NCBI RefSeq assembly: GCF_020283565.1 | Contig: NC_060063.1 | Location: 45,282,856 to 45,346,855, forward strand | DNA: 64,000 nt | DNA from: Trifolium pratense | Lineage: Eukaryota > Streptophyta > Magnoliopsida > Fabales > Fabaceae | Reading direction: 5' to 3' | Shown: positions 1 to 11,638 of the stretch, piece by piece | Numbering within the stretch: the first letter of the stretch is position 1 | How the letters are laid out: each line of letters begins with the position of its first letter | Position numbers and translations under genes: made by a program | The notes under the pieces: generated by a model | Databases searched by the model: none | Told to the model about the DNA's origin: nothing | The model's input: only the letters and a program-made list of their open reading frames with translations

Positions 1-780
1 TTGGAAATAAAGTTTGAAGAATTCCAAAGTTGCATGATGGCTTTGGAGACGGCCTCCTGTAGTTGTCATTCTCGTTAGAGTTCTCATCCTCATTATAATA
101 ATGAATTGGATGATCAATCGGTAGATGAAGAGGAAGATGCTTGATTTTGTTGGTTGTAGACTTTGTGGGTTATTTTGATGGTAAGTTTAAGAGCTATTTT
201 GATAGGTTATATATTTTGTGGGTTGTTATTTTGATGGTTGTAGACCTTTTTGTTGACATTCTATATATATGGTTATATATGAGAAATAGATGGTCATGTT
301 AAGAATTGATGAATTTAAATGGATGTAGACCTTTTTGTTGAGATTCTATATATATGAGAAATAGATGTTTATGTTAAGAATTGATGAATATATATATTTT
401 AAAAAAAAAAAAGTCAGTTTTTAGCAAACGCTATTTAATTCAAAATTAATATATAGCATTCATCAAGGACAGACTCTACAGTTAGAGTCTGCCAAAGTGG
501 ACTCTACCAGTGACGTTTTATAATGCAAATATATATCTGTAGCGTCTATCACAAGCCGATGCTAGTAGCGTCTGCCTTATGTACAAGTTAGTAGTGTCCC
601 CTTGGCATCTAACGTGACAGATGCTAAATAGCATCTACTGGACGCAACTGTCTAGCTTCAGGCATTTAAGTGTCTGTCACGACACAGACGCTAAGTAGAC
701 GCTAAGAACTACGTAGCGTCCGTTTTTGGCCATTTAGCATCTCATTTAGGCCGACGTTAAAAAGCAGTTTTGTTGTAGTG
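1..780. mobile_element. Right-hand end of a CACTA (En/Spm) DNA transposon
   Basis: The segment ends at 780 with TTTTGTTGTAGTG, the reverse complement of a CACTACAAC-type CACTA terminus. Just inside it, 420-780 carries many short direct and inverted motifs (TAGCGTCTG, AGACGCTA) typical of CACTA subterminal transposase-binding arrays. The duplicate of this locus at 56683 has no such sequence, so the element inserted in this copy only. Bases 1-144 read as a degraded coding tail on the plus strand, with an in-frame stop near base 78 and an acidic end (DEEEDA) closing at 142-144. It may be the tail of a transposon-encoded protein. The left end is outside the window. Confidence 0.7.
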
Positions 781-1140
781 AATATTTATTGTAGAAATTG
801 TTTGAAAATTATTAGTTAATGATGAAGAGAACAATGCTTGTTGTAGCTTCCGATTGTAGTATCGACATGTATCAAGTGTTTCCTCGAAATACTGGTCGGA
901 ATGAATATTAATGAAAGGCGTGAGGCTTTCTTATTAAGTCAGGAGTTGGCCTATTTATATTTATGTTGAGATATGGGGTCTTATGACTACTAATTAAGGC
1001 TAGGATTATGCAGTAGTAAGGTGCATGTTATTGTCCCTGAGTTATATCTTATTGGAATGGATGATGCCATAGGCCTTGTTGTTTGAAATTTGTTGGTTTA
1101 GGAGTTAATGTATTGTATATTTTCACTTGGCATTCCTTAT

Positions 1141-2187
1141 TGTTGGGTTTTGAAGATTGACTACAATTTTGCAAAAACATCATAAGCCAACTGCTGTCCC
1201 TAAATGCTGCAGAATGCCTGTACAGCATGTGTCCCCAGGAAAACAGAATGCGCTACAATTACGTTTTCATATCTTTTGAAGATTTGATCTACAAATATGA
1301 TTATGCTTATCCAGTAAGCCAAAACGCGTTTGTTACGAAAAGATACTAAGAAGGCGGTTTGTTTTATTTGTTACAAAAATATATTTCAATATTTTTGTTT
1401 CAAATCTTTTTTGAAGAAATATTATTTTTGGAGTAAATCTTTTTCTCAAAAATATATTTTTGGGATTGAAGAGTTTGTTGAAGATTTATTTTTTCAAACA
1501 AATCTTGCGAGCTGTCAATAAAGATTAGATCAAATAATTCTGAAGGTTTATCTTGAAGAACAAGATTATTGAAGACTATAAATACATAGGCTTAAACAAC
1601 GTATAACTTACGAATTCCAAAGAGTACTTTACAAAGTGTGAGTTTTAGCTTTTAGAGTGTTTTAATTGTGAGCCTTTCTTGTGTCACATTGATGCAAGCT
1701 TAGGACTAGTTTAAGTTATAAGTTGTGTACTTACTCCGAAGCTTTTAAGCAAGGAGGTTAGGTACTATTAAAGATTCAACCTTAAGCTTTTAAGCACGGG
1801 TTGTGATCGTTTGTGTCTTGAAGGGTGACTTCACCATCGTTGCAGATCGTATACTATCACAGGCTGTGTGGTAGTGAAAAGGGAATGAGCAGTAACTCAT
1901 ACCTAGGAGTTCCTAGGTAGAATATAGCACGGGTAGTTGCTAGGTGATAAGTCGTAAACTTGGAAGTTTGCTGAGGGCTTAGAACTAGGACTATTATAGT
2001 GGATTCTTCCTGGATTGGTATCCCCCAGAGTAGGTGTGTTTACACTGAACTGGGTTAACAAACCTACTGTGTTTATCTTTATATTTCTGCACTTTATTAC
2101 TCTGTTCTCTTTACTCTGTTCTGTGAAACGCAGACAACTGCTGTATCATCTGTTACAGCACTTGTCCACTACGTGCCAGGAATTTCA
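1141..2187 (+). mobile_element. Solo LTR, Ty1/copia SIRE/Maximus-like
   Basis: A 1047-bp unit begins TGTTGGG and ends TTTCA, flanked by the 5-bp duplication CTTAT (1136-1140 and 2188-2192). The late part (GGATTGGTATCCCCCAGAGT, then an ACTGAACTGGGTTAACAA stretch) resembles LTR ends of legume SIRE/Maximus copia elements. No primer-binding site or coding sequence follows, so this is a solo LTR left by recombination. It lies inside intron 1 of TNL-0. A 63-codon open frame inside it is not considered a gene. Confidence 0.75.
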
Positions 2188-2192
2188 CTTAT

Positions 2193-3039
2193 GCCTTGCT
2201 TCTTTGATGAAAACTTTTGCTTTAACAACAAAATTATTACACCATGGATCCCTATGGAGAAAATTACAATTTCACATATGTTCTATTTTTTTCTTTCTTT
2301 GTTACTCGCATGCTTTGCTTTCGTTGTTGTAGGAGCAATTCTCTCTTCTTTTTTTTTTTAATGTCTGAAGTCTCAACTTGTGCGTATTTAATTTGCAGCA
2401 TAAGCTAACAGGCGGCTAAGCATGCACATGCATCATATATGCAGTCAATACTAGATGACGATGCTTGAACACAATGACAGCGGGATGTAGGTTAGGATGA
2501 CGTAGGGCAACAGGACGCATGTCATCAAAGAGATTCACCTGATGTAGCCGACTCCAAGTTATCATCTGGTATGATTAGCTTGAAGCAACTAATTTGCAAA
2601 TGGTGTCTGCTTGACATGGATTATCTGAAACAACACTTGTTCAACAAGCTTAAATGGGCAGTAAAAACATTGAGAAGTTGAAGCTCAAGTTGTCTGATGA
2701 GAGGAAGAAAAGGAATTGGCTTATCATGATTTTGTTGTTATCATGAGAATTGTTTATTGCATATTTAATTACTTAGTATTTAGAGGGAAACTTATGGATT
2801 TTACTTGTAATGTCATGTACTTGAAATAATGTTATATGTTACTATTGTTTTCTGTTTTGATTGTTTTTTTAACAACTATGTAAGGTTGAAGATTAGTATC
2901 ATATTGTGTGTGGCATGTAACTTGGTGTGATGCTCAAATTCTATGTTGTCTCCTTTCCCCCAATGTCTCAAGAAACTCTAGGCTATTCTCATGCTTCGAG
3001 TCTCCTATCTAATCCTGTTTGTCCAATAATGATCTTCAC
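2193..3039. other. Intron sequence with unidentified degraded gene-like tract
   Basis: This part of TNL-0 intron 1 is shared with 57025-57620 from about 2430 onward. It contains short open stretches (for example around 2530-2660, with LKQLICKW followed by DMDYLKQHLFNKLKW) and an acceptor-like TTTGCAG at about 2392-2398. It looks like a relic of a captured or older gene, but I cannot assign it. The first 240 bp are missing from the second copy. Confidence 0.35.
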
Positions 3040-4165
3040 ATATATGTTAAGACAAAGTTAAGGGTGCATGATTTTTTCTTGTTTGAAAGATTTTAAGTCG
3101 GTTAACCATATATGTTGTCAAACTCCCTAGGTATCTACACATAACTCCCCACATCTGTATTATTAATAATCGAAAGGAATCTCACGGTTTGATCACAAGT
3201 GTCATTGTATATAGACACACTTCTAACGGTTTTCAGATGAAAAAGTTAAAACAAAGTTAAAGTTGAATGATTTTTTCATGTTTGAAAGATTTTAAGCTAG
3301 TTAACAAAATATATTGCTTAACTCCCACTTATTTACACATAAATCCACATCTATACTGTTGATAATTTAAATGAATCTCACTATTTATTCACAAGTGTCA
3401 TTGGACATGAGACACACTTCTGATTGTTTTCAGATGAAAAAGTTAAATCAAAGTTAAAGGTGAATGATTTTTTCATGTTTGAAAGATTTTAAGCTAGTTA
3501 ACCAAATTTATTTCTCAACTCCCGAGTTATCTATACATGACTCCCCACATCTACATTGATAATAATTTAAAGGAATCTAATTATTTGTTCATGAATGTAT
3601 TGTACATAAGACACCTCTGTATGATTTTAGATGAGAAAATTAAAATAAAGTTAAAGGTTAATGATTTTTTTTTTCTTGTTTGAAAGATTTTAAGTCATTT
3701 AGCTAAATATGTCTCCCAACTCCCCTGATATCTACACATAACTTCCCACATTTGTATTATTAATAATTTAAAGGAATAGAACTATTGGTTTACAAGTGTC
3801 ATTGTACATGAGACATACTTCTAACTGTTTTCAGATGAAAAAGTTAAAACAAACTTAAGGATGAATGCTTTTTTCTTGTTTGAAAAATTTTAAGTCAGTT
3901 AATCAAATATGTTCCCCAAACTCCCCAGTTATCTACACATAACTCCACATTTGTAATGATAATAATTTAAATGAATCTCAGTATATATTCACAAGTGTCA
4001 TTGGACATGAGACACTTCTGATTGTTTCATATGAAAAAGTTAAAAAAAAATTGAAGGTAATTGATTTTAAGATAGTTAACCAAATCTATTACTCAACTGC
4101 TCAGTTATCTACACATAACTCGACATTTGTACAGTTAATAATTTAAATGAATGGTATTGTACATA
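3040..4165. repeat. Intronic tandem array, about 195-204 bp period, ~6 units
   Basis: Units recur with the order: GATTTTTTC(A/T)TGTTTGAAAG, TTTTAAG, GTTAACCAAATAT, ATCTACACATAACTCC, TTAATAATTTAAA, CACAAGTGTCATTG, GAGACACTTCT, TTTCAGATGAAAAAGTTAAA. Anchors fall near 3069, 3267, 3464, 3661, 3865 and 4060. The array is AT-rich and non-coding and sits in intron 1 immediately downstream of the TIR exon. The same array occurs at 57620-58740 in TNL-3. Confidence 0.85.
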
Positions 4166-4280
4166 AGATACCTCCCCTTTTAGCATATGTAATAGAGGAA
4201 TTAAAAATATAAATAATAGGGAAAAGTTAAAACAAAGGGAGGTGTAAATATAGTCCAGATAAAAAAAAAAAAAAAAGTAC

Positions 4281-4771
4281 CTGTATTTGGTAGAATGAAA
4301 ACCAGATAAATTAGCCGCTTGAAAAAGAGCATTCTTCCAATTTTGCATCATCTTATGATCATTATTGTTGTCTTGCTTCTCATGTTTTGCAAACGCAGTG
4401 CCGTAACTCCCAGTTTGTTTCCTTACATGTGAAGGGTCAACTTGGTAGAAAACAGGAATAACAACTTGTCCATTTTTGTGACACTCCATTATTTCAACGA
4501 TTTCGTTCAAACACCATGTTGAATTCGCATAGTTCTCCGAGAACACAACAAGAAACAGAGTGGAATCTTTGATTGCTTTCTCAAGTTCTGCCCAAACTTG
4601 GTCTCCTTTTTCAATTCTGTAGTCTATGTATGTCTCAAAATAGCTTCGCTTCAACGCAGCGTCAAGATGGCTTGTGAAACCGGAGCGAGTGTCATCACCT
4701 CTAAAGCTAATGAAAACATCATATTTTTTTAGATCTACTGTACTCACAGCTTCAGAGGATGAAGAAGCCAT
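4281..4771 (-). CDS. TNL-0: TIR exon of a TIR-NBS-LRR resistance gene (partial)
   Basis: The first exon of a TNL immune receptor begins at the ATG at 4771 (MASSSSEA) and ends at a CAG|GTACTT donor at 4281. It has the same 491-nt length and phase as the TIR exons of TNL-1 and TNL-3. It encodes a complete TIR domain: YDVFISFRGDDTR near residue 17, the DYRIEKG BB-loop region, SENYANSTWCLNEIVEI with the conserved NADase glutamate (residue 90), and YQVDPSHVRKQTGSYG. NB-ARC and LRR exons should lie left of base 1, beyond an intron that has taken a solo LTR and a CACTA element. Relative to TNL-3 a short segment containing the TATA-like box next to the start is displaced, so expression may be impaired. 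Either a partial gene or a decayed locus is possible. Confidence 0.85.
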
Positions 4772-4794
4772 GGAATGGTAATTTGTTTTTTTTG

Positions 4795-5220
4795 GTTAAT
4801 AATAATATTAAGTGTTATTGTTAAGGCGTGGGGACCCTTTTTTTATTTGATCTCCGTCATTTACACGGCTATCAGTACTAGTATATACCTGTTTTTACTA
4901 CGCGCCAGAAAGAACACCATTGGACGAAGTGCACTAGCTAAATTGGACGAAGTTCCCAATGAAAGAATTGATAGGATATTGAGATGGAGTTATAATGAAT
5001 TGGATGATAACGAGAAAAACATATTTCTGGACATTGCATTCGTTTTCAAAGGTTTTAAACGGGATAGGGTAACAAAAATATTAATATATATAAATAATAA
5101 TAATAATAATATTAAGTATTATTGTTAAGGCGTGTGGACCCTTTTTTATTTGATCTCCGTCATTTACACGGCTATCAGTAGTATATACCTGTTTTCACTA
5201 CGCTCCAGAAAGAACACCAT
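4795..5220. repeat. Duplicated TNL promoter segment flanking an NB-ARC fragment
   Basis: A roughly 125-bp stretch (AATAATATTAAGT, AAGGCGTG, GATCTCCGTCATTTACACGG, CCAGAAAGAACACCATTG) occurs at about 4797-4921 and again at about 5098-5222. TNL-3 has it once (59370-59492). The two copies bracket 4925-5082, a plus-strand piece of TNL exon 2. The sequence TATATATAAATAAT, which in TNL-3 lies about 45 bp upstream of the start codon, is here only at about 5081-5094, some 310 bp upstream of the TNL-0 start. Confidence 0.8.
4925..5082 (+). pseudogene. NB-ARC (ARC2) exon fragment of a TNL, inverted
   Basis: Translation gives ALAKLDEVPNERIDRILRWS, then YNELDDNEKN and FLDIAFVFKG. This corresponds to the region between GLPL and RNBS-D in exon 2 of TNL-1/2/3. 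Both ends are abrupt, with no splice sites. It is on the strand opposite to TNL-0, just upstream of its start codon. This is a relic, not a gene. Confidence 0.85.
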
Positions 5221-5394
5221 TGACTTTGCAAGCGTTTTCTTTTAGATATAAGATTTATTCAGAAAATAATTATTATTATTTAGTAAGAATGATTCAGTGT
5301 CTTCGCGCATATTGCATCTTATTGCATCTTATATTGGTATAAAGTTTTATACTATCCCTTTTATGTAAATTTGATGAACATGGTGAAATGAATC

Positions 5395-5643
5395 ATGAAA
5401 TGGAATATCGAGTTATTAGCAGGAACTCCAACTCAGTTTGATAAAGAAATTGATCATGTTGAGTTAAAATCATGTTTGAGTAATATTGAGTCCTCATGTG
5501 ATGCACACTATTTGTTTGTTAAAATGCCCCGCATAACCAATTTTTCTTGTTTGTTAAAGCTTTCCATTCAGGATGTAAATCCATTTGTATCTTTTGTACG
5601 TTTTGCTAATTCTCCTACACATTTGGTTTCAGATACAACATGA
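5395..5643 (+). other. Recurrent ~85-codon open block of unknown origin, copy A
   Basis: The open frame begins MKWNIELLAGTPTQFDKE and ends FANSPTHLVSDTT. Nearly the same sequence is at 59894-60169 (91 codons), with degraded or partial copies at 42656-42850, 21540-21910 and 60728-61180. The reading frame is preserved between copies A and D with few changes, but I recognise no domain. In each place it lies beside TNL debris. It could be an exon of an unidentified gene carried along by duplication, or part of an unrecognised repeat. Confidence 0.45.
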
Positions 5644-5669
5644 GTGGAGGCTCTAAAATATGCTGTCAA

Positions 5670-6081
5670 TGTTGAATATTTTGGATTTACTTTAATTATT
5701 TATTTAAAATATAATTAAAAGTGTATAATATCAAATACAATTACTTGTCATGTTTAATATAAGACTTAATGTGAACGGGCCGTGATGGGTTGGGTCGTTC
5801 TTTCTAGTCAGCCTATTGAGAGGTCCCTGCCTCCACTGATGAGTATATATATTCTAGCCATCCCATTAAGCTAGACACACAGAAAAACATAACACGCATA
5901 AGGACTCATCAGTGAGAGGTAGAAACACCGTCTCAACTCTCTTACTCTCTCAGATCCGCTGTCATTCCAGAGCCGTAGATCCGCTGTCATTCCAGGTACA
6001 CTGTTCCATACATTCCCTGATATGACAATATGCTATAACTTGTATCTATTGATCTAAGCTTATTTTACTTAAATTCTTTCA
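5670..6081 (+). repeat. 5' LTR of the non-autonomous retroelement
   Basis: 412 bp, starting TGTTGAAT and ending TTTCA, two bases before the primer-binding site. It contains a short internal direct repeat (AGATCCGCTGTCATTCCAG twice, about 5953-5995). The target-side flank is GTCAA (5665-5669), and the uninterrupted site GCTGTCAAATGACAG is preserved at 60158-60172. Confidence 0.9.
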
Positions 6082-9000
6082 ATTGGTATCAGAGCCAGTT
6101 TAGATACATATTATAGCTATTGTTGAATCACATGAACCCTAATTTAATTTAATTAATATTCTAATGATTAGAACCCTTGTGATTGTTAAATTGAATATAT
6201 GAATTATATGAACATAATTGATGTATGCGGTTTGTTTCTTTTCAATCGTGTGCTTCTGGCATAATTTCAAATTTGATTACGGGTCTTGAATCTTGATTAT
6301 TATTTTGTGTTGTGGCTCATATATTAAATTGGTTTTGGCCGTAACGATTGAAAAGTGATACTGATATATATATATATTGAAATTCTCTCTCAGCAATTAA
6401 ATTAAATATATGCATATATGTTCATGAAATTGTTGTTGCTGCCGTTCAAGTGTTGTATACGATTCACAATTCATGCGATTCATGTTGTTCTTGCCGTCAC
6501 CATGCGATTCAGTTATTGTATTAAACTTCATATATATCGTACCCTATTCTGTGAGGAATCATCAAGCAAATCGATCAAATTAATCGTTTTAAAAATCTTT
6601 CGATTGCTTAAAACCCCAATTTTAATCGATCTGAATTTCTTTGATTTGTTTGATGATTCACGAAAATTATTATGGGGGTTTTTCCGGGCGTAATCTTACG
6701 ATCAAAACACATATAAATTTTTTGATTTTCGTTGCCTATATCGCATGATAGAACCGGGTCAAATCGCGGGTCGTTCGACCCGTTTTCCTTCTTTCCGGGC
6801 GAAGAAGATGAACAAAAAAAAAAAAAAAGACCCAGGCGCGTGTATCACACGCGCGTTGTTCCAGAACGCGCCAGGAGCGTGTGATACACGCGCGACGCGC
6901 AGCAGAAGCTGTTTTGACCCAGTTTTGACCCAAATTTGCAATTTTTTTTTAATTATTTTGGGTCTTTATATGCTTGATATAAAAATATTTTGGTCCAAAA
7001 CTAATATGGTAATTTCTTTACCCTTTTATGACACTTAAAGAAATTATTCACTCTGCATCAAATTAATGTGTCATTAAATTATTTTAATTTATTCCATATC
7101 ATCCAAATTGATACTCTGTTATTTTGAAACAAAATGGTAATTTTGATTTATGATCTTCAAAATAAATAAATAATGATAATAATATTGGTGTTATTTAAAT
7201 GTGAGAATTGCATACTATTGAATAACACATTCTCAAAGATTAATTTGAGCCGTCTTCTAAAATTTTATAAATAGTAGTAACACTAATGTATTTTATTTTC
7301 TATGGAAGTGTTATGATCGTAAATTATTTAGGCTCAAATTTTGGAGATTATTGACACCAAATGTATATTATTGAATTTAAAATTATCATTATTATTAAAT
7401 TATATGTTGCTTTATTATTTTCCACTTGTAAATTCTTAAGGCAAATTAAATTATAACATCCTTATATTGATTTATTAAAATAGAGTTTTATGACTTGATA
7501 TAACGATTTTCTCTTTGAATATTTTTATGAACCGCTTGAGATGACGTCGCAAAAGACTTCATGGAATCTGGCTAAAGTCATGACTCTACTTACAAGGATA
7601 AAAGTCACACTCTCAAAGGTCAGTGTAATTTGATTACTTTTAAAACCTCGTGACTTATATTATATATAATTGCATATGAGGATAAATTTGTCTAAATATT
7701 ATATATTCCTTTTGAGAAAATGTAAAATGTGCAATTGTATATATATATAATGTAACTATTGTCCATAATATTTTAGATTTTAGAACTCTCTAATCTTTTA
7801 TTTCTCATCAATTAACTCCATTTAAAATCTAAAACTATTTTGGGAGTATTTAAAATAAAATTATTTTGAGAATTCTATTATGGACAATTGTGTATTTACT
7901 CAATTTGTTAAGTTCTTCAATTGATATTATTTTAGCATAAAGATCCAAATATTTAAAGTTGAACAATTCTTTCGCGACAAATATAAATTTAGACACTTGT
8001 TCTTAATTTTCTGACAAATATTATAAACCTTCTAATTATGTTAATTAAGTGTCTTGTTGCAATTAAATATTTGGATCAAGTTAGTATTAAACTATAAATT
8101 TTATTTTATTCAATGATGCAATCTTGCATTTTTTATGCTAAAATTCTAAGTATGAATTAAAAATTTATACGCCTCATTGTTGTTTATCAAGTAAAATATC
8201 ATCAAAACAAGTTTATTGAAATTGAGGCTATTTTAAAACTATTATCATCCTTGTAATGAAATATTTATATAAATCACATTGATTTATAATTAGAGTCTCA
8301 TATATGTTTTAATGGCTTATTCTTTATGCATGGATATTCTGAGATGATGTTATCAAATGGTATTCTCGCCAAACCATCAAAAGCCAATGACTCTAAAGAC
8401 AAGGATGAATGTCACACTTTATGAGGTTAGTCACAGTTTTATCAAATTCTTTAACCTCTTGTGACCCATTACTTGTTATTGCATATATGAAGGAATTTAT
8501 TTCTTCTTCTCTTGTTGTGCAATTATATAAATATAAAAGTGGAATTCTTTTCCAGAAAATTCTAAATAGAACTCTATAATGATTGTATATATATTGTTTT
8601 CTTACTATAATACTCTATTTTCAATTTATATTTAAGTTATAGTGGGAGTATTTAAAACTTTATTCTAAGAGTTCTATTCTGGATAAAATACAAAGCTATT
8701 TTACACACTTTTATTTTAACTAATAACTCTTGTTATCATACTCTTTCGTATATAAATTCTAAAGTCATATTTATGATGTGCTAATTTAAAATACTTTTAA
8801 GCATGTCTTTCTATTATTTTAATATGACTAATATTGAATAAAATTAAATAGATTGTTTATGCATGATATTATTTTATCATATTCTTTTAAGCATAAACAT
8901 TAATGATTTGTATAATTGTAATCTCACCTATCGTGGATACAATTATGCAAAGTATACTGACAACAATCATACCCTATCGGTGTGTTGTTGTTAATATAAT

Positions 9001-11638
9001 ATTCGTTATTACTCAATGTACTTTAATTTTATATACTTATATTTCAAATACTCTGTCACTATTAAAATGTTGTGACATAAGAACCGTACATTGAAATGCT
9101 ATAGTTCTTACTTACTATCCTTAATACCCTTGAATGATATTACAATAAGTAAGAAATTTCACTAAATATATTATAGCGCATGTAGCTACTATCTTAATTT
9201 TGCAATCCAATATTATCCTAATTTTAATCAATGAATTATTTAAACTTTATTTAAAAATAAAAATAAAAATTGGATTGCCATCTATCCCTAGATTTTGTTA
9301 AGTGGCGGACATAATCCTATCGGTGTGACGTCACTCAACACGATCTTCATGTGATAGAGAAATAGTTGAATATTTATTTAAAATATTTTCAAAATTTTAA
9401 TTCAACTATCATTCTCTATCAAGTGGGAGAATCCTCACTATGTATTGTGTGACGTAATGGACATACCCTATCGGTATGACATTGCTTAACATGATCATCC
9501 TTTCCTTGGTGTAAGAAAAATATCTAACCATTTTAAAAACCATTCTTTGTCAAGTGAGGAAATTTCTACATGCAAATTAACTATAGCTAAGAAACAAATA
9601 TATTTATTTGTTTCATAATTCTAGACATAAAACTACTGTAGAGACTTATATTGAGGATATTAATTATAGTCTTTTCTCATAAATTATTATATACTTCCAT
9701 ATCATTCTATATTTTTGTAAACTCATTTTGTAAAAGCAATATGTCAAAATCTCAAATGCTTAACAACTCTATCAACAAAAATTCTATTTATTTTATGTCA
9801 TTATTTTAAATGGTTTTAAAGTGTACATTTGAGATATTCAATTTTTTCTATTTTCACTATATTTGACATATTTCAAACTATTGTTATTTTTCAACACTTA
9901 TGGAAGTTAATGACTATTTTCTCATATACCCTCAATAATAATAAAATGTAAGTCTCGTGTATTTCCGCTGCGTGTAACCAAACTATTTCTCAAATGTGTG
10001 TCTATAATTGTAGCATTTGAGTTTTATGAGTGAGTTATTAAACTTTTAATATATATATAGTCTCATACCCTATTTTATAACACTAGAGACTTAATCTCAC
10101 TCATATGATGATAAACCTTTTATATATGATCATCATACTCTTTATATGATAGCTACTTTATATACAAAAATTCTTTTGAGAATTTTATTTGTTATAAGGA
10201 GATTTATATTATAAATTGTTAAGTGAAAATTAACAATCTCTTTAATTCTAAATGCAGAATATGTGGTTAACCGTGAAATCCAACACTTATAAAAATCTGC
10301 CATTGAAAAGTTTTGTATATATTGGATTTTATATTATTATTGAGTTACCACTTGTGTTAGTAATTCTGCTATATTCATGTGCAAAATGTGGTTGAGTTTG
10401 TGACACTCTAGTATTGAAATAAAATAAAATTATATAACCACATATATATAGAAAATTTTGCACTAGCAAATAAGTATCCCACTGTTAAATATTACATATC
10501 ATAATATTTGTATATTAATGATCACTAATGAAAACTAAAGAAAATTCCACTCATTCTTGTTTATATATGTGGGATCAGTGGGAGTGTGTACATAATGTTA
10601 TATACTATGAGCTCAAATAAGAAATTTCACTCTTGTTCATATATGTGAGATCAATGAAAATATGTACACAATGATATAAACACAAAACTTAAAGTTATAA
10701 TCTCACTCTTGTCATATACTTTTGCGCGCTTAATAAAATATGGCATATCTTAAGAGACTTTAAATTTCAGTCTCATTCTACTATACTGAGATATATATCA
10801 ACTCTTTAATCTCGGTAAACATCATAATTAGATGCTTAAGTCAATTTGTTGGAAAATGCACAATTATCTCTTAGCATGCAAATATATTGTGCTTCTCTTT
10901 TACCAACACTACACATTCTATAAGGTCATAAATAGTAAGTACTACGTATAATATCAATACTCCTATCGAGTATGATATTGTGTTCTCAAAGTACTTATGA
11001 ATTGCATAATCATAATTTGTTCATTATTGACATTCTTGTGGCCACATTAATCCATATCTTATTTTTTAAACTAAGTGGTTGTGTTAATCTAATTGGAGAT
11101 TCTCCGGTCTCCTATTTCTTTATGGATTTTCATAGTGACAATTTTTTGCTAAAATTTGGATTAATTGAATGTCAAACATTGTAGAACATTTATTGATTTT
11201 GACTAAAAATAATTATTCTCTTAATAGGCTATCCCTATAAGTTAGTAATTACTTGACCTATGTAGATATTCTATGACTTTTTAAAAATAAAAAAAACTCA
11301 TTGGCAGAACCACTAACGACAGACTTATATATATTTGATTAAGTCTTCTATATTTTGGGTTAGTGGGAGTTTGTTGTAGCATTTTAGATGCATGGACCAT
11401 TATTGGATTACAAATTCTTAATGTTATAATGTTAATCCATATTTACCATTCTATGTGAAATTTAAGGTTTAGCATGTATGATTTTGTTTGCCCTATCGGA
11501 TTCAATTTCTGCACTGTTTAAATCTTATGTTTCTTATACTATTTTAAAGACAAGTTTTATTATTAATATTTGATATACTTCTATCACTACTCTTATGTTA
11601 TATTTTAAAGACTAATTAAAGTAATCCAAGTGGGAGAT
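6082..11638 (+). other. Internal region of the retroelement, no coding capacity seen
   Basis: It holds the primer site (6084-6095), a GC-rich tract at 6760-6910 with two related palindromes (GCGTGTATCACACGCGCG at 6838-6855 and GCGTGTGATACACGCGCG at 6878-6895), and long AT-rich sequence. No reverse transcriptase, integrase or gag motif is visible in any frame. Small open frames at 6418, 6745, 8903 and 10972 look accidental. Confidence 0.7.

Larger units (their letters stand above)
781..5669. repeat. Segmental duplication, copy 1 (partner 56683-60165)
   Basis: From 781 the sequence runs nearly identically to 56683 onward, through intron 1, the TIR exon and the upstream flank of a TNL gene, to GTCAA at 5665-5669 (partner 60161-60165). 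The two TIR exons encode proteins differing at only two residues that I can see. Copy 1 has a solo LTR (1141-2187) plus about 290 bp of flank that copy 2 lacks. It also has a duplicated promoter block with an NB-ARC fragment near 4795-5220. Copy 2 retains a SINE (59574-59695) that is mostly deleted here. Confidence 0.9.

Noticed and set aside
1330..1521. 63-codon open frame on the plus strand
   Set aside because: It lies wholly inside a solo LTR with target duplications. The composition is low-complexity Phe/Lys and there is no homology signal.
3040..4165. CRISPR-like regularly spaced repeats
   Set aside because: This is plant nuclear DNA. The whole ~195-bp unit is repeated without unique spacers, and there are no cas genes.
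6736..7038. Open frames on both strands in the retroelement leader
   Set aside because: The GC-rich palindromic tract keeps frames open. The proteins show no gag-like zinc knuckle or other motif.
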